Part shown: piece after piece, positions 41,990 to 52,200 of the stretch
Numbering within the stretch: position 1 is the stretch's first letter
How the letters are laid out: each line of letters opens with the position of its first letter
DNA from: Rhynchopus sp. YZ270_cl-10
Lineage: Eukaryota > Euglenozoa > Diplonemea > Diplonemida > Diplonemidae
DNA length: 64,000 bases
Assembly: GCA_964035575.1 (NCBI GenBank)
Contig: OZ037858.1
Coordinates: forward strand, 372,001 to 436,000
Direction: 5' to 3'
The notes under the pieces: generated by a model
What the model was told of the DNA's origin: nothing
Databases searched by the model: none
The model's input: only the letters and a program-made list of their open reading frames with translations
Translations under genes and position numbers: made by a program

Positions 41990-43069
41990 TTACTCAGTGT
42001 CAGCAAATTTATGCTCCAATTCAAACAGCGATGATTCCTTTTGGTTTTGGTATACACAGACCTCGCCTTCGGTGGTTGTGACTACTGCGCGGGATCCGAA
42101 TAGGGTGAAGTCTGTGGGCGCACCGTCAAGCATGAGGGACGTGGTCGACAGATTGGTGGCAGTATCGGGGCACCAGACCCTGATTGTTCTGTCGTGCGCA
42201 GCGGAGCCCATTGTACCTTCTTCGAAGGCAATGTCTGAAATACACTTATCATGCCCAGAGAAGCTAAGCAACGCCTTCTCCATGCGAACATCCCAAAGCC
42301 GGATCACCGCAGTCGCTTCAGTGAACCCTTTGTATCCTACATAAATCTGGTTCTGATTGACCGGATGTTTTGTCATACACACCGGCTGATCCGGCACTCC
42401 AGTAATCGCCTTCCCATGCGTATCCAAACGATCACCACGAACATCCCAGATATACAACTTTAAATTCTCTCCTCCCTGGATTACAGTGTGTTCATCCACC
42501 CAAGCAAGGCAATGTACTAGGTTTCGCGCAGTTTGCTGCATACAGAGATGCCGACCGTGCTCTGTATCCCAAAGGCGTACTGTGTTGTCTCGAGAGCCAC
42601 TTGCCATTTTATCACCAGATTCATTCATGCATACGTTGGCGACTGTTAGGGTGTGCCCTTTAAAGGTGTGTCGTTCTACTAAAGACGAAGGATTTTCTGT
42701 TATTTGCCATGTTTTTATTGTAGCATCGCGTGAAGAGGATGCAAGAAGCTGTGTTTTGCGATGGTAATACAGCCGGCGGGTGTCGTCGGTGTGGTTGCTG
42801 TCTGCAATGCTTTTTACAACGTGCGGGGTCTTTGCGGAGAAGTCTACTAAACATATACCACCATCCTCTCCACCAGTTGCCACCATATGCTCTGTGATAC
42901 GCTCTACACAGTATGCACCACCTTTATGCAGTCCCGGGTGAGTCAGTGCTTTGGAAACAGGTTCTGAAGGGTTCTGAGCGTATCGGGTGTCAGGAGACTC
43001 AATAGGCGGATTAGGGGAAACATCACGTCCATCTTCGTCTTTGTCTTTTGACCAGCATGATTGGCCCAT
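41990..43069 (-). CDS. WD40-repeat protein, WDR31-like
   Basis: 359 residues, single exon, about seven WD repeats (LLASSSRDATIKTWQI, KMASGSRDNTVRLWDTEHG, GSAAHDRTIRVW). The short N-terminus with MGQSC (a possible N-myristoylation/palmitoylation signal) and the order of repeats, especially SRDNT.RLWD followed by RNLVHCLAWV, recall WDR31, a small ciliary WD40 protein. Adjacency to tektin fits a flagellar role, although gene order in such arrays is a weak guide. ATG 43069 follows candidate acceptors in a T-rich stretch. The WDR31 assignment is by resemblance only. Confidence 0.8.
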   Translation of the reverse strand: MGQSCWSKDKDEDGRDVSPNPPIESPDTRYAQNPSEPVSKALTHPGLHKGGAYCVERITEHMVATGGEDGGICLVDFSAKTPHVVKSIADSNHTDDTRRLYYHRKTQLLASSSRDATIKTWQITENPSSLVERHTFKGHTLTVANVCMNESGDKMASGSRDNTVRLWDTEHGRHLCMQQTARNLVHCLAWVDEHTVIQGGENLKLYIWDVRGDRLDTHGKAITGVPDQPVCMTKHPVNQNQIYVGYKGFTEATAVIRLWDVRMEKALLSFSGHDKCISDIAFEEGTMGSAAHDRTIRVWCPDTATNLSTTSLMLDGAPTDFTLFGSRAVVTTTEGEVCVYQNQKESSLFELEHKFADTE

Positions 43070-43996
43070 TTAAATTAGCTTGAAAAAAATGTTGGGGTTG
43101 GAGTTTGTGTTACTCTAATGAGTAGTGTAGTGTTGGTTTGTCTGGAAAAGTATGCATATTGGTGAGAAGGGGGGGGGGGTGGATAAGGAAGTTTATGGTT
43201 AATACGGTGCACCAGGGTGGTTAATGAAAAAAAGTGGTAAAAAAAACATGGTTGGTTCTCTCTGTATTGGCTTTTGGGGGTTTTTTTTTTGCCGAAAAAA
43301 AAAAAGCATTTTAGTTTTGGTGTTAACTGCAAAAGATAAGGACAAGCAAGATTGCTTTAAACTTTGCTGAGTATACTAGACTATCTTCTGTCTCTTTTAG
43401 CCGCGCTCCCTTTGTGGGAACAAGAAAAAAGAGGGGTAAAAAAAAAAGTCAATTTCTGGTTTTGGTGGTCTGCTCCTTGACCACGATTCAGCACCTGTGA
43501 CCGCGCTCATCAGAAGGAGACAGGGCTATTGGGGTGTGGGTGGGGAAGGTGCACCGGGTGGGATGGGGTTATTGAATTTTAAAACGGAGTGGCAGCATTG
43601 CGAAAAAACCAGAAACAAATTTCTGAGAGGTGAGCAAAAGGTTTGTGGGGGGTTTTTTTGGGGGGGGAAAAGACTGTTTTTTTCCCCTCCCGTTCTCCTC
43701 AAAATAACAGCTAGCTATTACTTCGGGTGTTAGAATAGCGCGGTTATTGCCTCTCTGTGCGAATATGACCAATCTTTTGTTTTTCCTGACCCGTCCGTAT
43801 GAGTGTTTGTTAAAAATATGCCGTATGTTTTCTTTATGTCCCATCCCAGGCCACTTTTATTTTGTGAGTAATCGTCGGAACAGTGCAGTTTTTGCTCCAG
43901 TTTTTGCAAGGGTACAGTATCCAAAAATATCGATCGTGGTACAAAAGACGTGAGTTAGGCTGGGGCCTGAATCGCACCATGATTGTCTGTACCCTA

Positions 43997-44111
43997 CACG
44001 ACGGTGAAGTAACGAGTGTTACATGTGGTATTGGTATTACATGTAACTAGTTAGGTAGTTACATATAACATGGCATGTACCTTATGTAATGTAACTTACT
44101 CCACCGCCGTG
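43997..44111. mobile_element. Terminal-inverted-repeat element (MITE-like), 115 bp
   Basis: The left end CACGACGGTGAAGTAAC and right end TTACTCCACCGCCGTG are inverted copies with two mismatches and match the termini of 28155-28353. The interior differs but again is rich in TTACATGT-type palindromes. Both elements are followed by TGCG on the right. Confidence 0.75.
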
Positions 44112-44891
44112 TGCGAAGGCTCGACGCTGGCTTTACTTGGCGGTTCGGACGCTGGTGAACGGAGAATTCCCTCCTCCCCTATAAAATAAAATAAAATAGA
44201 ACAAACCTTGAAAGGCGAACGTACCTCTCGTATACACATATCACAACAGACTAACCTTATATACAACACCAAGAAAGACATGCCAAAACTGACCCTCCCA
44301 ACGATGTTTCCCACGACTGGAAAGTGAACCTGGAAACGGGTGGTCAAAAAAAAAAGTGCACCGCTTTGAAAGATGTTAAGATGTGAATGTGTGCAGAGAA
44401 AAGACACATTTAGCAGCAGTTCCATCTAACACTACGCTGATTTATAAAAAACAGAGGGAATGCATTTCGAGAGCGTTATCGTTCACCTTTTTAAAAAAAA
44501 ACAACACTCTCGGGGGGTTTAATAGCCTAGGGGTGTTGGGTGATTATTATTCTTTTTGAAAAATTGATAACGTATGGATTCGCTTTTTTCTAGTGTGAGT
44601 TCCACGCGTTATTGAAATGTGCAGACACCAGCTGACTACGACAAGAAGTTGGTGACGCTGAAAGGAAGAGAGTGGGGGGGGAAAGAGAGCGACAGCAAAA
44701 AAAATGGTAATTGAAGTGCAAAAACTCCCGGACGCAGTCATCGGATCTCCACGGGTTTATCGAACCGCGGACAAAAAAGGGGGGGGTTTATTTGAAAAAA
44801 AAAAATTGCAGAAATTTCTGGTAGTCTTGGGAGGTTTGTAAGTTGACCCTGAGACCCTCCTTGCACACCATCTTGAAAAAAGGGGGTTTTT

Positions 44892-44926
44892 AGATGATCT
44901 AAGCCTCTCATGCTTCGTCACCTTGA
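44892..44926 (+). repeat. Dispersed hairpin, CTAAGC/GCTTAG variant
   Basis: AGATGATCTAAGCCTCTCAT then GCTTCGTCACCTTGAG, flanked by poly-T and poly-A as in other copies. Confidence 0.6.
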
Positions 44927-45907
44927 GAAAAAAAGAACAGAAATTGAATGTGTCGCACATCGCGATATCGAAAAGAAAAACGTCAAAAAATGAGGCAAAC
45001 TCGATGGTTAAGATATTATTTATAACATACAGAATGGAGCTTGTCCAACGTTGTCTCTTCGTCTTAAAAAAAAAAAAAAAAAAATGGTGTTACGGAGAGA
45101 GTCTGCATGCGACTCTCTCCCTCTCTCTCTCTCTCTCTCTCGCTCCGTCATGCTTCACTGCCAAAGACATCATCAGGAAGAGAAGAAGGCTGCTATGCTG
45201 ACCCGAGACAGTTTTAGAAGCCAAGCAAAGCACCCTATCCCCTTTCATCCCATCTTGTACCCCACACCCCCCCACCTTACCAACAAAAAAAAATTATGAA
45301 ATACAAAAACCCGTTCCGTCAGTCACAGACTAAATGGTTTATTCATGTCTTTACGCATTTTCCCTAGAAGACATCAGAATCCACAACATACAGGAGGACT
45401 GGATACCCCATCCCCATCACGCTGGACGAACTGGAGGACAATCCATCTTTTTTTTTGCTTTATTTTTGAAAAATTGATGTAGACATCTCGCTTTTTTTCG
45501 AGTGGAGCTCCGCGCAGCCGTTCCTCACGTTTCCGTCGTTTTCGTGGATATTGCTACAGCGTCTTCCCCTCCCGTCTCCACTCGTCAGGTAACAAACGGG
45601 GATCAATGGAAAACCCAGCCAGGGCGAGATAGGTTTGGTTCAGGCTTTATCCCTGCGTCAGAGTATTCAAAGCTATAGGTGGGTTTTGTTTTCGGGAGGC
45701 TACGATGACTGCCCATCAGCCACGGCGTTCAAAAAAGATACGTCATGAAATTCACAGCTGACAGCTCGTGTCGCACTGTTCGGGTTTGGGGTCAATAAAA
45801 GCAAAGTTGATGAATCCTCCTCATACATTTGAAAAAAAAAAAAGCTGTTTATTGACTCTCTCTCTCTCCTCATTTCCCCTCCCCCCATCTACCCCCCCTT
45901 TTTTTTC

Positions 45908-48900
45908 TCAACTCAACTCCTCGACAAACCTGCCTAGGGGGAGGTCTTCATCGTCGGTGTCGGAGGGGCTTCTGATTTGGCTTTGCGTGGCAAGACGTGC
46001 GTAGCTGGGACATGACTTTAACAGCTCTTCATGCGTGCCTGAAGCTATGATGGTGCCTACTTCTGATTCATCATCAGGGTCGCCGACTACAAGGATCATA
46101 TCACAGTCTTGGATGAAGGAAAGATTGTGGGAAATGGTTATAATTGTTGTTTTTGTGTCTTTGCGATATTCTTGGAGGTTCCGCTTAATAACACCTTCCG
46201 TCGAAGCATCAAGACCTGCAGTAGGCTCATCCAACAACAACACCTTCGCCCCTGCAAGGAGTGTTCTAGCAAGACCCACCCTCTTCTGCTCCCCACCACT
46301 GAGACGCACGCCACCCCCTATAGTGGTAAGAAGCCCTTCCGGCAGACGCTCCATGGTTTTGTCGCAGCAGGCAATCTTTAATGCTTTCTGCACATCCCGC
46401 GACGTTGCCTCTTGATTGGCGTACTTAATATTCGACAAAAGGTTTCCATCAAACAGATACGGATCCTGCATGGAAATGTTTATAAGCTTTTTGCGAAGAT
46501 GCTTCACATCATACTCCTTCAACGGAACGTCATCGAGGAATATCTCTCCTGCATTAGGATCATACAAACGAGAGAGGAGATTGAAGATCGATGATTTCCC
46601 ACATCCAGACTGCCCAACCAACGCAACATGAGAACCAGGTTGGATAGTAAAAGAAAGCCCCGAAAGGATTTTTTTGTGGGGAATATTTGGGTAGCTGAAA
46701 ACGACGTCACGAAATTCGAGTTTCCCAGAAATGTCTTGAGCGCGTGGAGCAAGCTTTCCTCCGGTTTCAACATCGATGCAGGGTTGGTGATCTAATAGAT
46801 GCAATGTCCGCCTCGCCCCTACAAAACTATCGTGTACGAGAGACCTCATCTCTGCTTGGATTTTTGAGATAATCTGAATCGCCGATTGGGCCTCCGTTTC
46901 TAGAAGCAGAAGACGCGATCCTAATGTAAAGATACTGGGGGTATTTGACATTTCAGAGATCTTTTGTAGAACCATCATTGCGGTGAAGACCATCAAAAAC
47001 TTTGGAACGTCTGAAGAAAGATCCTCTAGAACGTCGGTGAGCACGTTGGGGACAAGAACGAACTCATTCTGTTTTTTCATTTGAATGTCCTTCACTGCAA
47101 GGGCGGTTTGCACCTCCTCTACGTCCTTACCCCAGAGGCGGGCTAACAGGAAGGATTCCTCCTCCCATACCTCATCATAGTCTATTTCTTGCCCCCCTAC
47201 CATCATGCCGCAGTTCATATCCAACACCTGAACGTCCTCCTCATCGCAGGTGTACTCTCCTGCAGCAAACTTTGATGTAACCATTCCCTCCTTATAGGCT
47301 ACCACCACCCCTTCGTCCGCAGCCTCCAAGACATTCCCTGTGTCCAACACCCTGTCATCCTCTCCAGTGTATTTCACCTTAATCCCTGGAGGAAACTCCT
47401 GCACATCGTCCTCCTCCTCAGGGATATGGTCCAACTGTTGTGCCAGCAAGATTTTCACCTTCTGGATGATTTGTGAGGTGACCACCCCGACCGTTGCGCC
47501 CAAGAGCACCGTGGTGCCGTTCCCTTCCTGGATGCTGCAGGTAATGATCCGGGAGGACCCAACAATTCTGCTGAAGTCGAGAAGCCATCCCCTCCCATAG
47601 CGCAGCAGGAGCTCGATGTTGCCGATATCAGATTCGAGGGTGGACAGAATGTCTTCTACATCATGGGTGTCGAGGAAGGATTGGTCTGCTCTGGACATCA
47701 AGCTTGCGGATGTGTTGCGAATGGTTTGGACTGTCACCTGGGTTTGCTTTGTATGCATGAATTTCGAAAGCTGTTGCAACGTCGACTGCGCGACGGATCC
47801 TATAACAGTCCAGAAGAGCGTCTTAGATATTATTTGTAGGTCTGCTTGGTTTGTCGCTTCTGCGACCTGGCGTGCGAGACGGAGGTGTACACCGCCTACC
47901 ACCGGCTGGAGGATGCCTGCTGCAGAGGATAGTGCGCAGGAGAGAAAGTTGTACATGAGGTTCTCTTTTCTAAGATAGCTGCGGTTCAGCAATGCGACCA
48001 GGTCCGTCCACCCGGTTTTGGAGCGCTGGCTGATGTGGTTGTCCAGGTGGTCTATAAGCTGCGCTGCGGACAACGCACCTACCTTTCCAGAATACCTAAA
48101 CTGCTCCAACACCGCAAGCCGCGACTGCCTGCACAGAAGCGAAAGCTGTCGCAGATCTCTGTCCATCTGATCAACTGCCTTCCCGATGGAGTATTTTTCA
48201 TTGGTAGGATCTGCCGCAAAACACTCCAACCTCTCGATGACATGCCGTGCCAGCAGCTCATGCAGATGCGTCACTACAATATTGTTTTCGCCGTATTCCA
48301 CCGCTTTGCGGAGCATATCGCTTACCTCACGCCAGTCGACACCGACACTGTAGCGGAAGCCATTTGCCTCTGCACCTTGCTGAATCATGGTACGCCGTCG
48401 ACGGTGTACATTCTGCTCTATCTTCACCTTATACAAGCCACCATCAATAATGTGCTCATAACACAGCAATGAGGGTGCATCATCGTACAGAACAGAGACC
48501 GCTTGGTTGGAGGAAACTTTGTACATTCTGAGCATCGCTCCGCGTACGTGTTCGTCGCTTGCTCCGCGGCGTACAACGAGCTTGCGATCTCCAGGGATCG
48601 GACCCACAACTCGAATGGTTTTGTAAACAACGAGAGAGTCATTGTCATTGCTTTGGTGATCACGGAAGCGGAAGGATTGTGTCATAACAAAGGGAATCCC
48701 ATCGTCGCCGATGACGGTAGATCCCATAGAAGGCAGACGGTCGCGGATAAGAGAAGGGCTAGACTGAAGGTTAATGGCTTGCGTCTCGCGTTTGACTTCG
48801 TTATCAAATTCCTGAAGGTATTCAGAGACACGGCGGCTGAAGATGCGACGGCGTTTCCTTTTCTGCCTCACCTTTCGTGTGCAAAAATCATAAACAAAAG

Positions 48901-48994
48901 CAGAGGCACCGCAAGAAACACTAAAAGAAGCGGCAAGCAACATATTCAATGGCGGCATCGCCATTTCACCGTCCGTCCCATTCGGGCAAGGCAT
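45908..48994 (-). CDS. ABC half-transporter, ABCB-type exporter
   Basis: 1028 residues, single exon. The C-terminal third is a complete nucleotide-binding domain: Walker A GQSGCGKSS, Q-loop region INISMQDPYLFDG, signature LSGGEQKRVGLARTLL, Walker B KVLLLDEPTAGLD and a switch His in TIITISHNLS. The order of motifs is ABCB/TAP-like. The N-terminal 700 residues carry only moderately hydrophobic segments (LNMLLAASFSVSCGASAFVY; TVLLGATVGVVTSQII; FLMVFTAMMVLQ) plus an acidic insert near 560-620 with IKVKYTGEDDRVLDTGNV, resembling a small Tudor/SH3-like barrel. It would work as a dimer. The weak membrane segments and the insert are unusual; substrate unknown. Confidence 0.85.
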   Translation of the reverse strand: MPCPNGTDGEMAMPPLNMLLAASFSVSCGASAFVYDFCTRKVRQKRKRRRIFSRRVSEYLQEFDNEVKRETQAINLQSSPSLIRDRLPSMGSTVIGDDGIPFVMTQSFRFRDHQSNDNDSLVVYKTIRVVGPIPGDRKLVVRRGASDEHVRGAMLRMYKVSSNQAVSVLYDDAPSLLCYEHIIDGGLYKVKIEQNVHRRRRTMIQQGAEANGFRYSVGVDWREVSDMLRKAVEYGENNIVVTHLHELLARHVIERLECFAADPTNEKYSIGKAVDQMDRDLRQLSLLCRQSRLAVLEQFRYSGKVGALSAAQLIDHLDNHISQRSKTGWTDLVALLNRSYLRKENLMYNFLSCALSSAAGILQPVVGGVHLRLARQVAEATNQADLQIISKTLFWTVIGSVAQSTLQQLSKFMHTKQTQVTVQTIRNTSASLMSRADQSFLDTHDVEDILSTLESDIGNIELLLRYGRGWLLDFSRIVGSSRIITCSIQEGNGTTVLLGATVGVVTSQIIQKVKILLAQQLDHIPEEEDDVQEFPPGIKVKYTGEDDRVLDTGNVLEAADEGVVVAYKEGMVTSKFAAGEYTCDEEDVQVLDMNCGMMVGGQEIDYDEVWEEESFLLARLWGKDVEEVQTALAVKDIQMKKQNEFVLVPNVLTDVLEDLSSDVPKFLMVFTAMMVLQKISEMSNTPSIFTLGSRLLLLETEAQSAIQIISKIQAEMRSLVHDSFVGARRTLHLLDHQPCIDVETGGKLAPRAQDISGKLEFRDVVFSYPNIPHKKILSGLSFTIQPGSHVALVGQSGCGKSSIFNLLSRLYDPNAGEIFLDDVPLKEYDVKHLRKKLINISMQDPYLFDGNLLSNIKYANQEATSRDVQKALKIACCDKTMERLPEGLLTTIGGGVRLSGGEQKRVGLARTLLAGAKVLLLDEPTAGLDASTEGVIKRNLQEYRKDTKTTIITISHNLSFIQDCDMILVVGDPDDESEVGTIIASGTHEELLKSCPSYARLATQSQIRSPSDTDDEDLPLGRFVEELS

Positions 48995-49808
48995 TTTCTT
49001 TCCTTTTTAAATGGTTCTTCTGAGATATTTTGATGAGGAGATGGGGAGATGGGGGTCGATGTATAAGAGCCAAAAAGCAAAAGTATATAATCGAGAGACC
49101 CCCAAGACGCAGTAGAGCTGCTTAAACAAGTTTACTAAGGGAAGGAGATGAGGAGATGAGGAGAGGCTTGAAAGAGGGCGGAAACCTTCTCCACTTCGGC
49201 CTTCAATGTTCTACATTGAATATTCGCTACAAACAAGATCTGCACTCACCCACGCTCCAGAGAGGCTCACGCCAACTCCTTCGCGGCGTGGGTCACGCAC
49301 TCCTACGCATGCCACGGCTTTTCAATACCGGAGCACGAGGAGAGGCTTGCAAGAAGGCAGGAGGTCTAGAGGCAAATGATAGCTCAAATCTCAATAGTGG
49401 AAAAGGTTGAAATGGTTGAAATGGGGGCAACTTTTTTTCCGGTTATAGCACCCATTTTTGGAGGGCGATAAGGTGGGGCAGGGGGGCAGGGGTATGAAAC
49501 ATACGTTTTTGTTCAAAAAAAAAAAAAAAATCTGAAGGTTGTTGTGAAACTTCAGGGCGGGAAGAATCGCGTGAAATTCGCCGATTTTTTTGTGTAGCGT
49601 TTTATGTTTTTGTTTGTAAAACTTGGTTACTTAGTGCAGACATCAGAGGATGAGCTGCACTACGTTTTTTTTACTGGTTTCCTCTCTTGTTGTCTTTTAT
49701 TTGTATTCTCCACCCTCCTAGACCCGAACGAGAAATCCTGGATAAAAGGAAGAATATCTCCGACCCAGATTTGGCCAAAAAAACCCCCCAACATCCCCCG
49801 CGCCGTGG
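48995..49808. other. Spacer, no gene
   Basis: A purine-rich block GAGGAGAGGCTTG recurs at about 49158 and 49338; otherwise nothing is recognised. The 84-codon + strand frame here has no support. Confidence 0.5.
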
Positions 49809-51020
49809 TTAGCACGCCATTGGGACTGGCTGTCCTAAGTACTTCGCGGTGAGGTTGCTGAACGCTGTTTTTCCTTCTGCAGTTTCCAGCCCATCATTGA
49901 AGCACTTGAGGAACGCCACCCCTGTTGGACAGTTCTGCCGTACGAGGGAAACTGTGTGACCTGTCGTGAGAGGGGAATCATCGCAGACGGACGCTAAGGG
50001 TGCGGAGCTGGCGGCGGTGAGCTTCTGTCTGTACAATGCTTCGAGGGAGTCTGTGATCATCACATCCGCCTTCCCTGTGGCAAGATCTGTGAAGGGCTGT
50101 TTATTGTCTGTTGCGGTACGAATGGTCGCCTTTTTGAAGTTCGCTGCACAGAACATTGCGTTGGTACCTCCTGGGTTTGTTACTACGGTTACACCGACGG
50201 ATTCTACTGCACTGAGACGGTCGAATCGGGTTCTTTGGGTTTCCGTTGTCAAAATACATTTTGCACATGGAAGCACGGGTCTGCTCACAGTGAACAACTC
50301 TCGCCTCTTTGCAGACTCATTGATCCCTCCAAAAGCAGCATCATACTTCCCTGCAAGCAACCCTGCATGCAGCTCCGGCCACGACGTCTTCACCCACACC
50401 ACATTCCCCTTCCCCACCACTGCCTCCAACAACTCCACCTCCAACCCAATAGGCACATCACCCTCTACAGTAGTAAGCGGAGGATAGTCAAGACAGGTCC
50501 CCACTCGAAATGGAGGGTGGCTCGGAGCTGCAGGCGGCGTCTTCGCCGCAAAGGTAAGAGTACCTTCCATATCGGCGAGGGAAGTCGCAATGAAGGTGGT
50601 GTCAGTAGAATGCACCCCAGCGATGGGACGGTACTGCCCAGTAGCAACGGAGAGGGAGGCGGAGGGGGGAAGTGCAGCATTAAGAGTAGCCTCCATATCA
50701 GCAGCACGCTCCGCCTCTGTGAGGCGCACAACGATGTGCGCAGTCTTTGCGTGCCGCACTGCGTCCTCCTTATCGGTTGTGTACGCCACTGTAGTGTACG
50801 GTGCGCGTGGGTACTGAAGACCCCCCTCCTCCCCGACCAGAGGCTGTCCAATCAAGTACCGTGTCCCGTGTGCGCCCACGTGTCGCGTGCTCCCAATTTC
50901 ACGGAACATACCCCCAGAAATGCACACCTCACAGACGCCATCGGTGATAATTGCTACCCCCATCTCAGGTATGTCCTGGAAGGGGACATCCCACCAAGTG
51001 CCTTTCACTGGTTGTGCCAT
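49809..51020 (-). CDS. Bacterial-type solute-binding (SBP family 3 / cyclohexadienyl dehydratase-like) domain protein
   Basis: 403 residues, single exon. Residues ~170-403 match the periplasmic binding protein fold of family 3 and the PheC-like dehydratases: RVGTCLDYPPLTTVEGDVPI, LLAGKYDAAFGGINESAKRR, then VVTNPGGTNAMF and GKADVMITDSLEALY. Residues 1-165 form a separate, unrecognised domain (MAQPVKGTWWDVPFQDIPEM). There is no signal peptide, so unlike bacterial binding proteins it is expected in the cytosol, which favours an enzyme such as prephenate/arogenate dehydratase over transport. Base composition is like its neighbours. A bacterial origin by old transfer is inferred. The start follows an acceptor-like CACCTTTTCAG by 13 nt. 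Confidence 0.82.
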   Translation of the reverse strand: MAQPVKGTWWDVPFQDIPEMGVAIITDGVCEVCISGGMFREIGSTRHVGAHGTRYLIGQPLVGEEGGLQYPRAPYTTVAYTTDKEDAVRHAKTAHIVVRLTEAERAADMEATLNAALPPSASLSVATGQYRPIAGVHSTDTTFIATSLADMEGTLTFAAKTPPAAPSHPPFRVGTCLDYPPLTTVEGDVPIGLEVELLEAVVGKGNVVWVKTSWPELHAGLLAGKYDAAFGGINESAKRRELFTVSRPVLPCAKCILTTETQRTRFDRLSAVESVGVTVVTNPGGTNAMFCAANFKKATIRTATDNKQPFTDLATGKADVMITDSLEALYRQKLTAASSAPLASVCDDSPLTTGHTVSLVRQNCPTGVAFLKCFNDGLETAEGKTAFSNLTAKYLGQPVPMAC

Positions 51021-51033
51021 TTTTTTGTGTAGT

Positions 51034-51060
51034 CTGAAAAGGTGTTGAAATGGAGAGTGT
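51034..51060 (-). promoter_or_regulatory. Putative trans-splice acceptor
   Basis: The minus strand reads CTCCATTTCAACACCTTTTC then AG, 13 nt before ATG 51020. Confidence 0.55.
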
Positions 51061-51357
51061 ATATGAGGGGAGTAAAAGTTGATAGGAATAGAGGTGAAAA
51101 AGAAACAGCGGGTGAGAGGGATATTTAAAAGGAGAGACGGCCCCCAAAAAAAATTTTTGAAAACAAAACGCTGCGCAGAAACGCGAGCCCTCATTTTCCG
51201 CCTTTCTAAAACGATCTTCACATTTCGAAAAATCTGAGCACCTCCCTAACCCCCCCAACCTTTTTTTTGCATGAAAACACAAAAAAAAACTGAGAACAAG
51301 TTGGGAAGATGCTCTTGAGCTTAGTCACCAAAAAAAAAGTTGTAAAATGATAAAACA

Positions 51358-52200
51358 TTAGGCAGTCTGTGGCCGTGTTATCCTTCCTCGGTATATTTCC
51401 ATGTAGGACTTTTCTGCTTCCTCACATCGAATCCGCCATGACGAGTATTCATCGTGCATGCATCTCCTTTCGAAGGCACGGCCACGCTCAAATGCGGCGT
51501 TCACCTCAGCCTCTTGCCGCCTATTGGCTACTGCGGTCTTGATGGTGGCAACAACCTTTTGCTGTACGTTTTGGCTGTGATCGTCGGACACACGCCTTTC
51601 ATGCTTTAATTTGCTAATTTCTAACTCCGCCTTTTCAAGCAACAATGTTAGGTCCGCTATCCGGTCTTTCAAATGCTCATCCTGCGTCTCGCTTGCTTCT
51701 ACCACAACCGTCTGCTGCCGCGGCATTACTACAGAGCAGGCTGAGAATTCTCCAGACATATAACCTTCCCCTGAGTGCTCCAAGGACCAGGCCTGGTTGG
51801 GGGTTTGGTCCTCAGTGGTTTCTGGGGGTGCTGGGTTGGAGACGTCGAGGAGAGACTCTTCTAGACGGAGGAGACGAGCCAGCTCTGTCTTGGATTCAAG
51901 TGCATCACTGCGGGCGCGTTCACGAAGCGCATCGGTACGGTGTGTCTCCCATTCCTCGCGTAGTTGCAAAAACCCCTCGCCAAACTCCTCGCAGTTGCAG
52001 TCCTTTATGATCGCCGCCACACTGTCCATATACCCAAACGCACGCTCGACCCCGCGTTCTCTTTCTGAGAGGGATGCCTGCTCCGCTGCCTCTTTGATAG
52101 CGTCCAGTCGTGCAGTCAGATTTGTTAGCTCAATGTCAACAAGCTTCAGCTTGCATTGTCGAGAGGTCATGGTGATGGAGCACGCCTCTGTCTCGACCAT
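51358..52200 (-). CDS. Coiled-coil protein of unknown function
   Basis: 280 residues, single exon. It is mostly helical with two coiled-coil stretches (ELTNLTARLDAIKEAAEQAS; DRIADLTLLLEKAELEISKL) separated by a Pro/Ser-rich linker. The C-terminus has FERGRAFERRCMHDEYSSWR and SYMEIYRGRITRP. No domain is recognised. ATG 52200 is preceded by GTTACTCTTAG and 9 nt, a good acceptor-like context. The spacer 52201-53529 beyond it holds poly-A/T runs, a GA run (~53110-53133) and a degenerate ACGCCGGGACGCAGGTACTG hairpin copy near 52735. Confidence 0.75.
   Translation of the reverse strand: MVETEACSITMTSRQCKLKLVDIELTNLTARLDAIKEAAEQASLSERERGVERAFGYMDSVAAIIKDCNCEEFGEGFLQLREEWETHRTDALRERARSDALESKTELARLLRLEESLLDVSNPAPPETTEDQTPNQAWSLEHSGEGYMSGEFSACSVVMPRQQTVVVEASETQDEHLKDRIADLTLLLEKAELEISKLKHERRVSDDHSQNVQQKVVATIKTAVANRRQEAEVNAAFERGRAFERRCMHDEYSSWRIRCEEAEKSYMEIYRGRITRPQTA

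Larger units (their letters stand above)
43070..45907. other. 2.8-kb gene-poor spacer
   Basis: No supported gene. It holds the 115-bp inverted-repeat element (43997-44111), hairpins at about 44211-44242, 44748-44775 (ATCGAACC type), 44848-44879 and 44892-44926, a CT dinucleotide run at about 45113-45141, and many A/T homopolymers. Confidence 0.65.

Noticed and set aside
49156-49410. 84-codon + strand frame in the spacer before the solute-binding gene
   Set aside because: No recognised domain, on the strand opposite all genes, and partly explained by a purine-rich repeat.
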